Assembly (NCBI GenBank): GCA_902783355.1
Contig: CACZQQ010000120.1
Span: 1-15,503, forward strand
Length of the DNA stretch: 15,503 nucleotides
Origin: an uncultured bacterium
GTDB lineage: Bacteria > Verrucomicrobiota > Lentisphaeria > Oligosphaerales > Oligosphaeraceae
Direction of reading: 5' to 3'
Part shown: positions 14,090 to 15,503 of the stretch, piece by piece
How positions within the stretch are numbered: position 1 is the stretch's first letter
Layout: the number at the start of each line of letters is the position of its first letter
Notes under the pieces: generated by a model
The model's database searches: none
What the model was told of the DNA's origin: nothing
Seen by the model: only the letters and a program-made list of their open reading frames with translations
Position numbers and translations under genes: made by a program

Positions 14090-15064
14090 CTATTCCAGGA
14101 CGCTGCCGGGAAGCACAGGGTTCCCACGGAGGAAGTCGGCAGCGCTCATCTCTTTGCGGCCCTCTGGAATAAGGCGGTGGATATGCAGGATGCCCGAACC
14201 GCAAAGCACACATAACTCGTCGGCGGCGCCAGGCAGGACGGTCCCCGCCTGGCCACCAGGCGAGCCCCCCTCCTCGGCGCAGGCCTCAAGGAGCTGGATT
14301 CGGCGAAGCTGGCCCTGGACAGGCACGTATGTGTGGGCGCGCGGCCAGGGGATGTATGCCCGGATCATGTTCGAGATCTGGCGCGCGCTCTGTGACCAGT
14401 TCACCGCGCCGTCGTCTTTCGTGATCTTGCGGACATTGGGGGCTGTCGTGGGGGGCTGCGGCGTGCAGGGAAGCCCCTCCCGCGCAATCGCCCACAGCAT
14501 CTCGCCCACATGGCGGGCGGAGAGCAACCCCAGACGGGCCTCCAGGACGTTCGTCGTGTCGTCCGGAAGAATCGGCTCCGTGTAGGTGCGGTAGACCGGC
14601 CCCGTGTCCAGGCCGACGTCCATCCTCATGAAGGAGACGCCGGTCTCCGTGTCGCCATTCAGGATGGCGGCGTTGATGGGGCAGGCCCCGCGGTAGCGTG
14701 GCAGGAGGGAGGCATGGATGTTGACGCAGCCGCACGGGGGCAGCTCCAAAAGCTTCGCCTTGAGAAGCTGCCCGAAGGAGACCACCAACAGCACCTCGGT
14801 GCCGGAACTTGCCAGGCGCTCATGGAACTCGGGCGTGTTCACGGAGCGGATGCGCTCCACGGGACAGCCCTGCTCCAGCGCGTAGCGGGCGAACGCCGTC
14901 GGCGTGAGAACCTGCTTGCGGCCCACCGGACGGTCGGGCTGCGAGCCGACCCCCGTCAGGCAGATGCGCCCGTCGGAGCGCAGTGCGTCCAGGATCGGGG
15001 CTCCGATGAGACCGGAGCTCAGATAGTAGACGCGCACTGGATTGGTGGGGGTCGGGGAACTCAT
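14090..15064 (-). CDS. fmt: Methionyl-tRNA formyltransferase
   Basis: Fmt formylates the amino group of initiator methionyl-tRNA using 10-formyltetrahydrofolate, allowing bacterial translation initiation. The product has 324 residues, about family length. The catalytic region reads CVNIHASLLPRYRGACPI (113-130), with Asn115 and His117 as the expected catalytic pair and Asp153 in MDVGLDTGPV. SLLPRYRGACPI corresponds to the family loop SLLPRWRGAAPI. The C-terminal OB-like domain starts at about 210 (KITKDDGAVNW and IRAYIPWPRAHT). The ATG at 15064 gives a normal N-terminus (VRVYYLSSGLIGAPIL); no Shine-Dalgarno is evident. Its usual partner def (peptide deformylase) is not in the window. Confidence 0.95.
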   Translation of the reverse strand: MSSPTPTNPVRVYYLSSGLIGAPILDALRSDGRICLTGVGSQPDRPVGRKQVLTPTAFARYALEQGCPVERIRSVNTPEFHERLASSGTEVLLVVSFGQLLKAKLLELPPCGCVNIHASLLPRYRGACPINAAILNGDTETGVSFMRMDVGLDTGPVYRTYTEPILPDDTTNVLEARLGLLSARHVGEMLWAIAREGLPCTPQPPTTAPNVRKITKDDGAVNWSQSARQISNMIRAYIPWPRAHTYVPVQGQLRRIQLLEACAEEGGSPGGQAGTVLPGAADELCVLCGSGILHIHRLIPEGRKEMSAADFLRGNPVLPGSVLE

Positions 15065-15114
15065 GCTGTCGAAGGGATTGTTCGTCCGCCTGGCAGGAAC
15101 AGCCGGCGGAAAAG

Positions 15115-15127
15115 TTTTATAATATAA
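15115..15127. promoter_or_regulatory. A+T-rich element, candidate -10 region
   Basis: The near-palindromic ttttataatataa gives TATAAT on the plus strand (15118-15123) and TATATT or TATTAT on the minus strand, about 55 nt before the fmt start. No convincing -35 hexamer is visible on either strand, so direction and activity are uncertain. Confidence 0.2.
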
Positions 15128-15246
15128 GATGCCTATCTGAAACGGCGGCCTCGTACCTTAATAATATATGGACGAAGCATGGACGCAGCGCAGCGCGCGG
15201 ACAGGGGGAGCCGCCGCAACGCTCCCGCCCCGCCCGCCAGGCCGTG

Positions 15247-15280
15247 AAGGAGGGAATAAATTATGGCACGTTCCATCTGA
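15247..15280 (+). other. Strong ribosome-binding site followed by a five-codon ORF
   Basis: AAGGAGGG (15247-15254) is followed 8 nt later by ATG GCA CGT TCC ATC TGA (15263-15280), encoding MARSI. This is the best Shine-Dalgarno in the window, and the reading frame stops at once. It may be a leader peptide or translation-control element for the gene starting at 15345, or a gene start cut short by mutation or rearrangement. Confidence 0.25.
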
Positions 15281-15344
15281 AGTTCCGTCATCAAAGAGAA
15301 CCAGAATCCGCCATGCAACTTTGAAGCATCAAGGCATAGAAAAT

Positions 15345-15503
15345 ATGGAATATCTTGTTATTCTGGTGATTCTGCTTTTTGCCTTAAAAGCAAAACCTGC
15401 CAAGTTCATCAAGTCTCTTTTCGCCCCCTCTCCCCAAGACATAGTAGACAAGGGGGAAATGCATGTCTCCCAATGGCTAGAGCGACTTGATTCCGAAAAT
15501 TAC
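15345..15503 (+). CDS. Partial gene: N-terminus of a possible NERD-domain membrane-anchored protein
   Basis: Only the first 53 codons are present and the gene runs off the window. Residues 1-14 (MEYLVILVILLFAL) form a hydrophobic anchor, followed by a basic patch. The stretch DKGEMHVSQWLERLDSENY (35-53) resembles the start of the nuclease-related (NERD) domain, where a Gly-Glu, a Val and a helix ending in Leu precede the first strand. This is a short match, so the family call is tentative. AAGG at 15331-15334 may be the ribosome-binding site. By my count the coding part is about 43% G+C, far below its neighbours, which suggests recent acquisition or an accessory region beginning here. NERD proteins are often found near DNA-processing or defence genes, but nothing of that sort can be seen here. 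Confidence 0.5.
   Translation, partial: MEYLVILVILLFALKAKPAKFIKSLFAPSPQDIVDKGEMHVSQWLERLDSENY

Larger units (their letters stand above)
15065..15344. other. Divergent intergenic region between fmt and a NERD-like gene
   Basis: These 280 bp should hold the promoters of both divergent genes. A+T-rich patches lie at 15111-15127 and 15153-15170 (GTACCTTAATAATATATGG begins at 15153). A hairpin gggagc/gctccc sits at 15206-15226. A strong Shine-Dalgarno with a five-codon ORF is at 15247-15280. A minus-strand frame at 15133-15318 (61 codons) has no recognisable features and I do not call it. Confidence 0.5.

Noticed and set aside
3281..15171. GTACCT followed by A/T-rich sequence in three gene gaps (3281-3290 plus, 6831-6846 minus, 15153-15171 plus), considered as a shared promoter motif
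   Set aside because: A six-base match is expected several times by chance in both strands of 15.5 kb, and distances to the genes differ. A genome-wide motif search would be needed.
15133..15318. 61-codon minus-strand frame in the fmt upstream region
   Set aside because: There is no recognisable domain, the position conflicts with the likely fmt promoter region, and the composition is mixed.
1..15503. tRNA, rRNA, tmRNA, insertion sequences or prophage genes
   Set aside because: I found no cloverleaf, rRNA-like sequence, transposase motif or phage structural gene when reading both strands by eye.

Overview
This window holds a G+C-rich stretch of bacterial chromosome made mostly of housekeeping genes for translation, tRNA modification, RNA decay and DNA repair. 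One unusual transporter and one partial, A+T-richer gene sit among them. The gene content is bacterial and the envelope looks Gram-negative (lipobox protein, RNase E/G family enzyme). Several starts lack a good Shine-Dalgarno sequence. I suspect a PVC-superphylum bacterium (Lentisphaerae/Verrucomicrobia-like), but this is an impression from protein flavour and not proven by the sequence.

Layout. Positions 1-166 hold two copies of a hairpin-rich intergenic repeat, followed by a short leader. A plus-strand gene run (274-5374) then encodes four proteins: a small cysteine-rich six-helix membrane protein of unknown function, an 819-residue-class Na+/phosphate cotransporter with an added lipoprotein-type Ig-like N-terminus and a PhoU-like C-terminus, the tRNA U34 modification GTPase MnmE, and a YhhQ-family queuosine-precursor transporter. 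A 388-bp non-coding, hairpin-rich convergence zone (5375-5762) follows. A long minus-strand run (transcribed from about 15.1 kb down to 5.76 kb) encodes Fmt, an RNase E/G with a very large insert, an ABC-transporter ATPase without visible permeases, a short UvrC, citramalate synthase CimA, SmpB and QueA. From rne to smpB the spacing is tight (4 to 13 nt gaps and a 4-nt GTGA overlap of cimA and smpB), which points to co-transcription. At the far right, divergent from fmt, an A+T-richer gene starts that looks like a NERD-domain protein and runs off the end.

How the genes fit together. MnmE, YhhQ and QueA all serve the tRNA wobble position (U34 for MnmE, queuosine at G34 for the other two). Fmt and SmpB serve initiation and ribosome rescue, and RNase E/G serves RNA turnover. 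CimA feeds isoleucine synthesis through citramalate, and UvrC is the nucleotide-excision repair nuclease. I see no phage, IS element, CRISPR array, rRNA or tRNA gene, and no multi-gene defence or biosynthetic system. The most interesting items are unusual protein architectures: the roughly 320-residue insert splitting the S1 domain of RNase E/G, with repeated VPL motifs and a membrane-targeting-like helix, and the lipoprotein/Ig-like/NptA/PhoU fusion. The structured intergenic repeats are also notable.
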